Position numbers and translations under genes: made by a program. The notes under the pieces were generated by a model that saw only the letters and a program-made list of their open reading frames with translations, was not told where the DNA came from and did no database searches. This document shows, piece by piece, positions 47,201 to 59,569 of a stretch of 64,000 bases of DNA. This stretch comes from Phorcus lineatus (taxonomy: Eukaryota > Mollusca > Gastropoda > Trochida > Trochidae): the NCBI GenBank assembly GCA_921293015.1, contig OV121081.1, forward strand, positions 71,875,022 through 71,939,021, written 5' to 3'. The stretch's first letter is position 1, and every line of letters begins with the position of its first letter.

Positions 47201-48059
47201 CTAAGAAACATGCTACCCCACCCTTTGAATACCTAGTATGTATATGATTGTATTTTGTTTAATATTTTGCTGGCAGACACCTTTAATGTATTGAATATAT
47301 GTCAGTCAAATATATGCTTAGTTTTATATAAGTATATAACAGAATAAAGTTAGTTTACAATAAAAAAAATAATTTAAAAGTTGTCGTTTGATCTTGTATA
47401 TTTCATACATCAGAATGACAATCGACGTGGCAAACAGCCAGAATGGTAGTTCTATTTCTACACAATAAAAGTATAAAATATAACATATACTGCTCTTTGG
47501 TGTAAATCAACATACACGTAAACATTTGTTTGATAAGCTACCGAGCCTATTCAAACCCATTAGCTCAGCATTTATATAAATTCAATGTATTGGAGAACTA
47601 CAAATGACAAAGTAGAATTTTCTCAAAGATAATTGATTTCAATTGTATGTCTGTACATGGATATGCCAATGCTAGTAGCACGGCCAATTAACACAAATAC
47701 TTTTTAATGTAAGGGTTTATAATAGGTTATTGTTTAGTGTCCTTTCATTTGTCGATAATGATTAGAAAGCATAAAATGTCACTCTGTGTTGATAGATATT
47801 CCTTTGTGCTGTAGAAATGCAGAACTATTCATCTATCGGAACTTTTTTATCATTGAAGATGTTACAGATTCTTATTCTCATCTGATAACAATCACGATCA
47901 TCAATTGAAAATTAAACTAAAAAGCAAAGCCTTCCAGGTATCTTTTCTTTTGAATAACCAAAACCATCATTCCTGTTTTCTTTCACAGAAACTCCATAAA
48001 CAGTAAAATAATCTGCTATATTGCTCCATTTTGTTGTCCTTTTTTATTGATTAGAACTA
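47201..48059. other. AT-rich non-coding stretch
   Basis: Nothing recognised. Confidence 0.5.
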
Positions 48060-48370
48060 CCTAAAGGACTCGTAGCAAATAGTCCTGAATTCGATCAAGA
48101 GACAGGAACACATTAATCGCAGATTTTTTGGTGTCTCGCATGACAATCAGTGACTACCATGTATGCCTGAGCCCGACGTTGTGCACATAATATCATCCAT
48201 CTTTGACGACCAAATGGTCCCATAATTGTTCTATTGGTGATTGCTCAGGTGACTGGCACGCTACGGCAACACATTAACAAGCCGATCCTTGGGCTATCAA
48301 CTGTACGCCTGCAGCGTGACATCAGCCTGGTGATGGTACAATGTCTTATGCCCATCGTCTTTCTTACTTG
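48060..48370 (-). pseudogene. Second decayed Tc1-type transposase fragment
   Basis: On the minus strand, across a frame change, NVLP(stop)RASHLS is followed by SPIEQLWDHL (about 48250-48207), like the 'LPWPA.SPDLSPIEHLWD.L' box of Tc1 transposases with its last acidic catalytic position. The Trp codon of the LPW box has become a stop. The segment is GC-richer than its surroundings. No inverted repeats were found. It differs in sequence from the remnant at 18.1 kb, so a different Tc1 family is likely. Confidence 0.55.
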
Positions 48371-51090
48371 TGCTTGCGGTACCTACATCGGAATCATTCT
48401 CATAGGTCTTTCTAGCTTTGATAATCACCACATCTTTCAAAGTGTTTTAGTGTCGTCGAGTAATTCGGCAATCTTTAATGCACGGGATTCACATTACTTT
48501 GATGAACGCTTCAACACATCACCCGAAAACAAAATAGAAAAATAACGTGACACATATGGCGATTTTAGTTGGCCAATAATTTCTATGTCAGCTATTCACA
48601 ATTGGCACATTTTCAATAAAAACATAACAAAAACCATGTTTGTTATTTGATATCGTTTCTTTTGCCCGTGAGATTATTCCAGGTACATTTTTGAAAACAT
48701 TCATCCTTCAATCCTTAGATATATTGTACAAGACGCTCATAAGAGATATGAATATAAAACAATGTAGATCTCGTTACATGAATAAACTCTGCTTAGAAGC
48801 AATCCCAGTCATATTAGCTTCTATTATCAAAGAATAATAAACGGATCAATGTGCAAAAGATTCAATGGTTTATTGTTGTTAGTCATTCTCTTTATGTATG
48901 TAAGATAGAAAATAGATAGATGTTCTTCCGTACATGTGTTGGCAAAGGATTAGGAATGGAGGCTGTTTAGTGCGTTTGATTGTCATAATGACTTGTAGTC
49001 ATGTCTATGAAGTACAAATGAATTACAAATTTATTACAATGTACAAAGGTTGGGCTACTCGTGTGTGTCGATGAGACAATAACTGTATAGTAATCATGTA
49101 ACATTATTAAATGATCAAATGATAATAAGGGGGGTGAAGCGAGTATAAAATGGAAATGATTAGTAAGATGTTTATTTTTCTACTCTACAAAAAACACAGA
49201 AAATACTTTTAAAATGTATGTATTTTTCATTAATTATCTTAAATTAATCTTGCATAATTGTTTTATGCTACCAATATCATTCAAGTGACATTTTATATAT
49301 AGAAACTACATCGTTGTATTACATAGTCGTAGAACGTAACTCAAAGGTAGTGGATTATAGGAGAATTATATTAGAACTCAATTGTTTATCGTCTTATTTA
49401 CCATGTAGATTGGGCTCCGGTTGTAGGTTCGTAGACCTTATCATTATATGAACAACGAAAAAGACAACTAAAATTATCGGAACTTTACAGTTACTGAAAT
49501 TAAAGATAGAATGTCATAGATACGGGATCATATGCGGTTTTATAATTTTAAGCTTTACCAGAATCGATGCTTTCTTTTTTATTTATTCTATAGCTAGATC
49601 CTGTTTCTCAACAAGTCTATTTGTCATAATGAAAATGGTAAAACGGCTTTGTAACAAGGCAATTATCAGAAGTAACAATAGTGCTAATAATGTGATTCAT
49701 TTTTTGGACAGGTGCTTGCAGTAGGTGCACTTGTTATCCGGTTATGTCTGAAATGCCAGAGTGTTTCCTCCATCCTATATCGAAAATTTAGCAAAACATT
49801 ATGAGAAGTTTGCAAATGTTTGCCTATAACATCTCTTCAAATGCAATAACCTTGTTTCGTCCAAATGTAAAATTGAAAATATAAATTTAAAGCCATATAA
49901 ATTGATCTAAAACTAACAAGTAATTGCTTTGCACTAGTATACCTTAATATCCTCTGCTTAGTCCAGTAGATTATGGATGCATAGAATCAGAAACAAAGAT
50001 TCTTATTTAAATCTAAGATATTCAAAATAACCAAAATGGTCCAACCAAATTGGTTGCTTCTGAACTTTGAACAGCTACAGCCGTATATGGTGTCCAATTT
50101 GTTTATGATAATGGATCCAATTTTAATGAACCTTTACCAATGATTAAAATGAAATTGATAAAAATAAAAGTATTTCCGGTTCTGGCAGTTATACGCTCGA
50201 CGTCGAAGTTGTCATCAGGAAATAATGTTCTATTTGTATATGAACTGCTTAAATGCCTTTGAAAAGGAACCAATTACCGTAGATTACATTTCAAAAGTAC
50301 ATCAATATATACTTTTCATCGCATTTATTCAGTTTCTGCGCTGAATGGTTTAAATATATTTATTGAGTAAAAAAAATGGATTGGTAAATAAGGTAAATGA
50401 ATACTGCTAAATACTAAAACCAAATAGCTTATCAAACGAACGCACATGTATGATCATGTCGAGCAGTTTTTATTGATTGTTCCACGGACTAAACGTTACT
50501 AGAACTATATCAACATCTAGTTTGTCTTTAGTACAGCAAATACGTCGATGTAACAAATATTGTAAATACCTTCTTCGTGTACCTAAACAATCACAAGACC
50601 TTTGACCTGTAAAATAAAGAAGAAACGAGATAAATTCATTCATGGAATGGAGATACATGTGTTTACCAACAAAGTACAGAAAGTTCAACAACTCGAATTA
50701 TCAAATAAATATTCCCCTGAGGAGGGTTCAATCAATATTTATTATCTTTATGTATAAAGGAGAATAACGCTGTAGTTGTTACAATCAATAGATGATTCTT
50801 ATATCTGATCTATGATCAAAAACAGTTCAGTTCTAGTCACGTTTGTCAATATTGTACTTCTCCTGTCTCTCATATACTCTCTATTTGATTGGTCACTGTG
50901 CCAATCAAAATTTTCTTGGTACAATGTTTTTTATAAAAGCAATAAAAACGGTGTTTGACGCAAATTCTTTAATAACCTACCGAGCTTGCAGCAGAAATGA
51001 AATTCAATTAAAGGTTATATTAAATTTCATTAATGATAACTATGTTAAATGTTTAATAACGTCCAAACCTAACAACGGTGACAACTTTTT
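48371..51090. other. AT-rich non-coding stretch
   Basis: No gene is supported. A minus-strand frame at 50470-50691 is Cys- and Arg-rich (SCDCLGTRRRYL) and follows a possible splice acceptor, but I see no matching exons. Confidence 0.4.
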
Positions 51091-51162
51091 CGTTGACACC
51101 ACCTTACTCGTTGACACCACCTTACTCGTTGACACCATCTTACTCGTTGACACTACCATACC
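51091..51162 (+). repeat. 18-bp tandem repeat, four copies
   Basis: Units of CGTTGACACCACCTTACT repeat four times with few changes. In the frame 50843-51214 they read VDTTLL repeats, but that frame has no other support. Confidence 0.8.
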
Positions 51163-51490
51163 ATCTAAGAAAATACCACATTGTAGAGAGACGTTTCTCT
51201 GTGATTCAATTTAAAATTTCACTGTGAGACATGGGTGAATATGGCAACATTATATATGGTGTATTAGGTTGACTAAGTTTTTTCAGAAAAGGTGATTATG
51301 CCCCTAAAATAGTTACGCTAAAACAATATGCGTATGAGGAGTGAATTGTTGACGTTACATTTTGCATCCTGTTTTAAAGAGGATATAACTTTAGACGGAT
51401 ATATCTTAAAATCAATTTGTACCGTTTTGGGGCTTCTAAATTAAGTCCGAGTGTCAACTATCGAGTATTAAAGTACTGCTTCATCCCACA

Positions 51491-51581
51491 ATGAAGACTA
51501 AACGAGGAACTATGGAAGCCATTCTAGTTTTCCTGTCTTTTCTCCATAGCCTCTTTGATGCGTTTAAGAGATCAATCCTTA
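51491..51581 (+). CDS. Candidate signal-peptide exon of the lectin gene
   Basis: The ATG at 51491 (or the one at 51512) starts a short frame with a hydrophobic run, EAILVFLSFLHSLFDAF, like a signal peptide. A GT at 51582 would end the exon in phase 1, which is compatible with the phase of the exon starting at 53791. The donor (A|GTATTT) is weak and the intron would be 2.2 kb. No other signal sequence was found between here and 53791. This is only a candidate. Confidence 0.25.
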
Positions 51582-51599
51582 GTATTTAATGAATGTAAA

Positions 51600-53790
51600 C
51601 AATGAGTGCCTTCAAAAGAGTTGCCATTGGCAACACACTGAACTGTTAGTGAATTGTTTATCAAAGCGTTTACACTTCTCTGTCAGACTTTCCCTCAACA
51701 CTCGTCTGTTACAAAGATGTCGTCGGTAACAACCAGAGTTCTTCCTGATCTCATTGTGACGAAACAATCTTAACAGTATGTTCAATGTTATCAACTGGTA
51801 AATCATCTTGAAAACAATTGTCATTGTTCCTCGCTTCCGCAATGTGATACCATATGAAGTCAGAATAAGCAAGCTTTCGACCAGATTAAACTTTAAATAA
51901 ACCTGAAAACCTTTCTCTTACAAATATCAATGTTGACATAATTTGACGTTGGTCCATTTTATTTTTCCACAATCGATCTTAAACAAGAAGATAAAATACA
52001 GTCATTAGCTGTGATGTTTTCATCAAAGAATGTCCTAACTCTATCATCGATTTTCTAAATAATCTTCATGAAGAGACGAAGTTACAAAAGCAAATTTAAC
52101 CATGTATGTAATTTAGGCGAATTCTTAAATTTGAAATAGCAATGTGAAAAATGGTTAATTTTTTTACCTTCACTATCACAACTTTTTGTATATCAAAGTT
52201 CACATGCATATAAACAGATTACAAAAAAATAGGTTTCTTATTGTATTCGTATTGGTTAGAGTTTCTAATGTGCGCGGAAGTAAAATTGGTTTACATGATG
52301 GCAATGGTGTTATTAAAACTAGTGTTCTTTTCATTATGTCATCATGATAACTATTTATCAAAAAGGATACATTGATTGTTCGTTATGTTTTAAAATCTCT
52401 TAGAATTTATTGTTCATGCTGAGTTTTCATTAAGTAAAATATGGAATTCGATTTGACTTACGAGGATGTATTTATGAAATAAACCGATAATTAATGATCC
52501 ATTCATGTAACGGAATGGTGGATTATCGAAAGGTTTCTAATGTATGTCAGATGATACAGAAACAAACTTTCTATAGCCTCATTAGGATATAGTATGTCCA
52601 ATGTCAATCATCTAGAAGCTCGAGAATTATTTCGCAAAAATAGAGTAAAAACAAGATTAACTTCCTGTTACGCCATTTTTTAATATAGAATGCACTTCGT
52701 TATATCAAACTTTATCCGTTTTCGTGTTTGTCAGGAAGACGCCGGATATTCGTGACTGATATTTTGATATACGTATTTACCGGTAAGACCATAATAGTGT
52801 TTAATAAACCTATCCAAATTCAACGTAATCCCTTCCTTATGTATGATATGTATCAGCGGAAAGCGGATATCCGTGACAAATTACCGGGAAACCTAAGCGA
52901 GAGGTGATTAGCAGACCATTAGATTATTTTTTTTAGGTTATAGGCATGTCTCTACTCGTTCAGAAAAAAATTGATTCATAATAAATCGAACTTCTATTAC
53001 TTCTCATTGTACCTAGGTCCCAAGTGCCTACATCCAAATGTGCCCTCAATGGTTGTGTATCAATGAAATAAGCAGTCACTGATAACCATTGCATTCACAA
53101 TTCAATCTTTCAGAAAGATGTATTATATTGTTGTTTACTGTAGAGTTGTAAATACCATATTAAGTACCGATATCAGATTGGGTCCTTACATTTGAATGAG
53201 GAATATACTCATGTTTTTACGTATATAACGCCTTATAAAACTCCTTTTCGTGGTGGACAAACGAACAAACATGTGCAATTTGGAAGCATTATGTAAAGAA
53301 GCTATTCACTGCGGCATCTTGAAGTTCTTTTAGAAAAATAATAGTTCTGAGTTAAACCCATGTTTATAAGTCAAATAATATAAAATTCGGACTTAAAGAA
53401 TAAACTCAAAAAGAATTAGTTCATGTAATCATGGGATGACGAGAGGTTGTATCAATGATGTTTAAATAAATTAGGTACCAAATCAACTGGAGCGTTCCTT
53501 TTGGTCTTTAATATGAAAGTAACCCCATAACATGAACATTGATACCAATTCATCATATGTTTGAACATGTCCTTAAACTCATGTCAGCCCTTTTTAACTC
53601 AATGTTCATGTCTCGCTCATTGAAATATGTATACTCCCCGCCTTCCATAAAATGATCCATGTACCACTAAAATATTGGACACTTATTTATTCCTTTACTT
53701 CATTAGATCAAGCAAGCTAAATGCATGTGGCATAAAGACGGTGTTTGTCGTTAATGGTATCTTGAACTGCTAACTATTTTGTGTCTTAAG
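51600..53790. other. Region upstream of the lectin exons
   Basis: Probably intron or promoter sequence of the lectin gene. No other exon, TATA box or repeat could be supported. Confidence 0.4.
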
Positions 53791-53979
53791 GTACCATCTC
53801 ACAAAGCTGCCCCACACATGATGGGTACAAATACGATGACGTCACAGGCCTGTGTGTTAAAGTGCTTACTGATTGGTTGACTTGGGACAACGCTAAAGCA
53901 GAATGTGAAAAAATGAATGATCACCTAGTGTTCGTCGACACAGAAGAAAAGAATACCTTCTTGAAGTCCATCCTGTCAG
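53791..53979 (+). CDS. C-type lectin, exon encoding the N-terminal half of the domain
   Basis: This is the first certain exon of a three-exon (or longer) plus-strand gene for a membrane C-type lectin. It starts after an AG at 53789-53790 and ends before GTAAAT, both in phase 1. It encodes SCPTHDGYKYD, GLCVKV, LTWDNAKAECEKMNDHLVFV and NTFLKSIL. These are the first two helices and strands of a long-form C-type lectin domain, with the hairpin Cys pair (SCP and LC) and the first Cys of the long disulphide (AEC). Joined to the next exon the split codon becomes GAC, giving SILSDQAWIGC, exactly where the domain should continue. An upstream exon with a signal peptide must exist. Confidence 0.88.
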
Positions 53980-54664
53980 GTAAATATCCAAATTACCTAC
54001 AGGTCATTGACTTATTGTATAAGAGTCGTACTTTACAACGTTTCTTCATTTAACTGAATTATTTTAATAAATAATTTTTTAATTCTATAAACATTGGTTA
54101 CAATTGTATGTAGCTTCTACTTTTGTGTTTTAATTCTAGTTTCTAAGTTTGTTTTAGTGATTGTTTCTGTGCAAACATTTTACTTTTTTAAACGTTTATT
54201 TACAAAACCAAATTTGTCAACGACAATATTATAGACAATATTGTGTTATCGTAGCATTTCGTTAAACGTATTGATCTTGAGGTCGTCAACAGGAACGTAT
54301 ATTGAATGCAGTCCGAGCTTTTATTCTCAAATGCACGATAACAATACAAAGAATGGCTAGTGCAAGTACTCAGTCAATATCCGTTTGAATCGATCTAACT
54401 ACGCCCTCGGTCAATATCATTTTTACCGAGCCATAGAAAAGGGCAATGACGTTAACAAGAGTAAGTGTTGTTTTTTTTGCCCTTTCCAATATATCGTTTT
54501 TATATAACATATATCAACTGAAAATCCATACCAAGAGGGTATACTTACATTAAAACCAGTCTATAGTTGTATCATGAAGTCTACTTAATTCTTAACGCAG
54601 AGCATATGTTATTCAAATAAACAGTTTTTATAAATACAATTCTTGTCTTGTTTTCCTCATCCAG

Positions 54665-54871
54665 ACCAGGCGTGGATTGGCTGTCGGTATGACGGTATCA
54701 GCAAGTTTGTTTGGACGAATGGAACAGAGATAGTGTACAGTAACTGGGACGCGAGTGGTCAGCCGGACTTCAGTGGTCAATGTGTTGTGGTCGCCTCCTG
54801 GTATGCCTACAACTGGGACGATGCACCCTGCACAAATGAGGCAAATGCTGTCTGCGAAAAATCGATCTCGG
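54665..54871 (+). CDS. C-type lectin, exon encoding the carbohydrate-binding half
   Basis: The exon follows a T/C-rich tract and CAG at 54662-54664 and ends before GTATTG, again phase 1 at both ends. It supplies AWIGCR (the WIG core motif), YSNWDASGQPDFSGQC, the NWDDAPC calcium-site segment and AVCEK, the end of the domain. QPD at the long loop is the triplet usually linked to galactose-type binding, and NWDD is a variant of the WND calcium motif. So the site could bind sugar with calcium; this is inference from the motif. All four canonical Cys of the two core disulphides are present, plus an extra Cys in WIGC. Reading through the exon end gives a stop at 54895, which would make a soluble form if the intron were kept. 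Confidence 0.9.
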
Positions 54872-55066
54872 GTATTGTGCAAGTTACTCCCCCTTAATGT
54901 CTTGTGTCTGATATTCTCTTTGTGTCTCTGAGTTTACTAAGATGTTTTTATTTGTGTGCTAACGAGTACATTTTCCTACCTATCTGTCTGTGTCCCTTTA
55001 TCTTTCTCTCTCTCGTTCTGTCTCTTTTCTCTCTCATACTTATCCACATATACAAATTGGTTCCAG

Positions 55067-55881
55067 ATATAATCACAACTTCAACGGCCACTACTTCAAC
55101 AACTACTACTACGACGGCTACTACAACACCCATTCCTTCTTTGCGTACTTCGGAGAATCCTGATGTTAAAACGACGTTGGAGCCACACGAAACAACTCTT
55201 GAACAAGCTCGAGATCCTGCTATTACTTTGGCTGATTCGACTAAGAGCCCGACACTTAATGTTCCAATGGAAATAATTACTTCTTCAATATCAGCAAGTT
55301 CAAGCATACCAATTGTTAACACGCCAAATGTTTATTCCTCTGAAATAAACCAAGGAATTTCGTATTCAAAAACAATCGCAGAAAAGACGTCTGAACAATT
55401 ATCAACACATCAAACACCTATGGATTCTACAATAAATAGTCTCGTTCCTTCAAGTACATATCTGGTCGATAAAGTAGAAACAACACCTGTTCATTCTTCA
55501 ATTCAGAATCCTCTTCACATCACATCTGCAAGCATGGATTCCACAACACAGTTTGCTCTGAACACCCTTGAACCCACATCTTCTATAGACTGGACCTCCA
55601 GCACCTGTGCCTGTTTCTGTAAGGAGTTCACCACTCTGACAGCCCAGGAACTCATGGTCATACAGGCAGAGATCAGGCGCCGTCTCCTCCTGGACACCAA
55701 GATCCTCACAAAGACCATCGCCAAGTACAAGAGCGCTTCAGATAACCGGAAGTCCAGTGTCAGTATCGGTTCTGCGGGCATCGTCATCTTGGTTGTGTGT
55801 GGCTGTCTCATTCTTGTTGGAGATCTGGACTACATCGTCAAGTTCTTCGGGAAGAGGAAAAGGAATAATTTGATGAAATGA
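55067..55881 (+). CDS. C-type lectin, exon encoding mucin-like stalk and membrane anchor
   Basis: The exon starts after a long pyrimidine tract and CCAG (55063-55066) in phase 1 and ends at TGA 55879-55881. It encodes about 271 residues: a Thr/Ser-rich stalk with a threonine run at the start, likely O-glycosylated; then TCACFCKEFTTLTAQELM; a charged helix (IQAEIRRRLLLDTKIL); a SASDNRKSSVSIGS linker; one transmembrane helix (AGIVILVVCGCLILVG); and a short basic tail, FFGKRKRN. The protein is therefore probably a type I surface lectin. The block from CFC to the membrane resembles a C-terminal module that I associate with mollusc surface proteins, from memory. A likely polyadenylation signal AATAAA is at 56427-56432. 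Confidence 0.85.
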
Positions 55882-56776
55882 CCTTCTCTGGGTATATTAA
55901 CATGACCTCAACTTACCATTCCATTAATGTAGTTAACTGTTTATACAATAATGCAACTTAAAATACAACTCGATATAAATAGCGACAGAGTGACTGAAGT
56001 TGTCACTGTATGGATGAGAGCAACATTGGAATTCCCTTCTTTAACAAATAACAAGGGCCGTTCGGGAAGCATATAAGAGACAATCCGCGAGTTGGGAGTC
56101 ACATATGCAAAACTTTCAAGGCTAACAAAATAACAAAAGTGACAAATTTTAAAAACCGGACAATTCACCGCTGCTGGCACACGTCAACCAAGCTCACGTA
56201 ACCTTGGAAACTATAATGCCCAAAGCAAAAACGGCAGATTGCGGAATTTAAAATTGATACTTTACTACGTTTCCATTATATTACTAATAATCATCTAAAT
56301 GGAACATGTGAGGCGGTTTCTTCAGAAGTTCGACTTTGATTGAAAACTATGAGTTATCATTATAAAGATTCATATCATTTCCATTTCATATATATCTGCA
56401 TATATAGTATTTTTCGTATTAATCCAAATAAAACGTTGTGAAAATATCAGAAAGTCTCCGTAATAAGTCCTCTGATTTTTTGTGACGATTGTTTATTTCC
56501 CGTAGAGGATTAAACAAGATTCCGAGAAAATATTGAAGAAGGGTCATTTAAATACATGTACATCTAGTTGTTTATAATCAAAACATTCATGTAGTTAACA
56601 AAAGCGGATTTATGAGTTTGGTTAGCCTAAAACGTAATTCATAGTGATGACCTCACTGTATTGTGTTAACAATGGATTATTTTTAAGAATCCACTGTACC
56701 AACCAGGAGAGGCCTATTCCATATCCGATGAGTGAACACCGAAAATTCAGAGTTTTTTTTAGTAAAATGTGGGTTA
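55882..56776 (+). other. Probable 3' UTR and downstream region of the lectin gene
   Basis: No open frame of interest. An AATAAA at 56427 could end the transcript. Confidence 0.4.

Positions 56777-56851
<75 letters not shown>
56777..56851. repeat. (TA)n microsatellite, about 37 repeats
   Basis: An uninterrupted alternating TA run. Open frames of YI repeats on both strands are artefacts. Confidence 0.95.
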
Positions 56852-56853
<2 letters not shown>

Positions 56854-59569
56854 GTAAAAAAAAATGACAGTTCCTAGTATCGTGAAGTTATGCATGAATT
56901 AAGATGGAGAATGTATTTGGACTCGTGGATTTGTCAAAATACTTACTTCTCATCCAATGCGTCACGTCGTCATTAACAATGAGAAGTCAACTTCATTGTC
57001 ATGTGAATAAGCTTATCTTATGAAGAATTATATTTTTCTTCACTGATTAATTTCGACAAAATACAGGGGAATTTATATAGAACTTTTAGTGAAAACTTTA
57101 TTTAATGAATCTGCTTCAAAAGGAACTCATATTGCTTGTTTACGAGTTAGGAGGTTTTACCACTGTTTGGCAGTTAATCATCCATTGAAATTGTTCTCGT
57201 TTAACCTTCCCATTCTCTCCTAACAGAGGTACGTAGCTCCTTCTTAAATTTCTTAACATCCTCTGTCCTTATTCATTTAATTCGCGGTCTAGAAATGTAG
57301 AAATCAGATTGGATGATATCAAAGTTAGTTGTGCAATCAGCGACGCCGTTTCAAAAGTTATCATTCAAAACGTCTCAGATACCTTTGTATGTTATCCGAA
57401 AGCTAAACTTTATTCGAATATGGACTTGCACTATGAGTTTTCTTTACACAGCACATTCGCCTTGTAGAGCAACATCATCTTTGCATATGCCAATCTCATT
57501 CAAATAATATCTAAAATTGCTGCACTAGTGGAGCATTTAGATTTCATTTTAATGAGATTGATATGTTACCCATGCACGCGGTGTTTTCATTGGCTTAAAT
57601 ATTGCAAGCCGCCGGAAGCTTGAGAAGAGTTTGTATTAGGACACAGGCTGTGTAGGAATTAATTACGGGGCTACGCATGTGGGGAGAGAATGCTACATAC
57701 CCTACCTTTGCAGGAAATTGGACTTGAACGGTTAAACTCTTTTTCAAGTTATAGTGATGATAATGAAAGTAAATATCAAATTTTTATATTACTATCAATA
57801 AACTCTTAAAAAATCCACTCCATGTCCAAGGCCTCGTCCTCAAATAGAAAAAGTTGTTAAACAATTATCGACGCTTGTATCCATTGTGTCTCTATTCTAT
57901 CGAAAATAATTTGTTAATTCGCATACCAGAATTATTCTTAACCAAACGAACTATTGACAAATGAAGTCAATCTGAATTCTATTTTTTCTGAATGTTGATA
58001 GCAGGTTGCTCATACCGAGAAAAAAGTTTTTCCGTTAGTTTTTTTTTATTCTTATTTGTTTTTATATTTGTGTATTTTCCTTCCCTTGTTATATAGGCAT
58101 TTTAATAACAAAGATAATTCTTTTAATTCCCTTGATTAAATAATTACATCACATCTTAGTTATGTTTACAATTGATGTTAAGATAACCCAAATGTCTTTC
58201 TATTTACAATTAATTATACTTTTTTCTGCGTTATCACAGCTCGTATTTGTTCAAACGCTGTTGTTAATCTTACAGCGTGCACGAAAAGGCTTTTCTATTC
58301 ATTTTAACCCCCACATAGCATTGACGTAGACACGCTGCATTTTATGTTCCTGAATTAAATTGGTGTTGATGATATATGTGACCGAACAAATTTTCTCATC
58401 ATCCATATCATACATTATGATTTAGTAAGTCGAGAACCACTTCACTGTACTTATTAATTCTCTTTCAACACGGAGACCAGCTTGTACGTGACAGGAAGAA
58501 TGACAAAAAGGTGACGAATATAATAAATAGAAAATATTTTTTTGTTTATTTTCATTTTCAAAACATATGAAAGGGTCTGTAACAAAAGTAATTGTTTCAA
58601 GCCAATCAAGGGCCCGTATGCATATGGCATTGCAATGCCTCCATTTTCAAAAGAATATTGATATTTTACTCACGTTTCTTTCACTTTCAAATGGAATGGG
58701 GGGTTTTACGTGCCGGAATGTAATGAATCTTTTTTAGAAATGCGAAACAATTGGTCATTCATACACGCTTTCTGCTTTTGTCAAGAAGGTAGCTTTCAGG
58801 AGGCTATGCTGTGTTTATCCAGTTAGTAACACGAAATGGTTTAGAAGAAAGTAGCACTCACGGTCGTAGATAAAGAAGTAATGATCAATGGTTAAGTGAT
58901 TAACATGAACTCTTTTGTGCCATTCTTACACCTGCTTAAATCTCAGCGCAATCAATCGCGGAGCAAGGAGCATTAACTCTTGATCATTATTGCTTACCGC
59001 TAATAAATAATTCGCTTCTGATACACCGTTCATGCATTAATCGATGGTTGCTGGGCGCACGGGACGCTGATAATCTGCGGTGGAACTCGATAAGAATCGG
59101 CCATATACATTGTAAGGGCTTTCCAGATTTTACACGATTAAAACAATTATCAAACCATAAAAACATTAATAATAACCACCAATTACTCTTCTATTTTCTA
59201 CAAATTATGTAGATTATTTTCAAAGCTTGTATATTGGTTTAGATAGATTTGTTGGTAGTTGTTAAATGTGTAAAGGTTAATGGATAAGGGACGTTGTTGA
59301 CTGGTAGGGGTGTAGAGGTGTCGACATGCGACAACACACCTAAGATTGACACCTGTACGGGGGTTCAGCTTGACGTTCAGCCACACAGGTGGCATGTTGA
59401 GTCCAAACACTCTCATCAAGGTAGGTATTTCTTTTACCTATGTACTTAAACTAATACAAACTTGGTCAAGAATTCTAAGTATTGACTATAAAGAACAATT
59501 TTAATAGGTTTATGAAATATGATGTTGTTATATAATGTGATGTTCTGTTACGTTTGTGTTGTTTTGGGT
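56852..59569. other. Non-coding stretch
   Basis: No gene is supported. A GC-richer patch at 59270-59420 ends in a good splice donor (ATCAAG|GTAGGT, about 59420). It could be a 5' non-coding exon of the gene at 62666, but no transcript evidence is available. Confidence 0.4.

Noticed and set aside
50470-50691. Cys/Arg-rich minus-strand frame after a possible splice acceptor
   Set aside because: No matching neighbouring exon, donor or family signature.
54948-55811. Minus-strand frames of 98-124 codons opposite the lectin exon
   Set aside because: Shadows of the Thr/Ser-rich coding strand.
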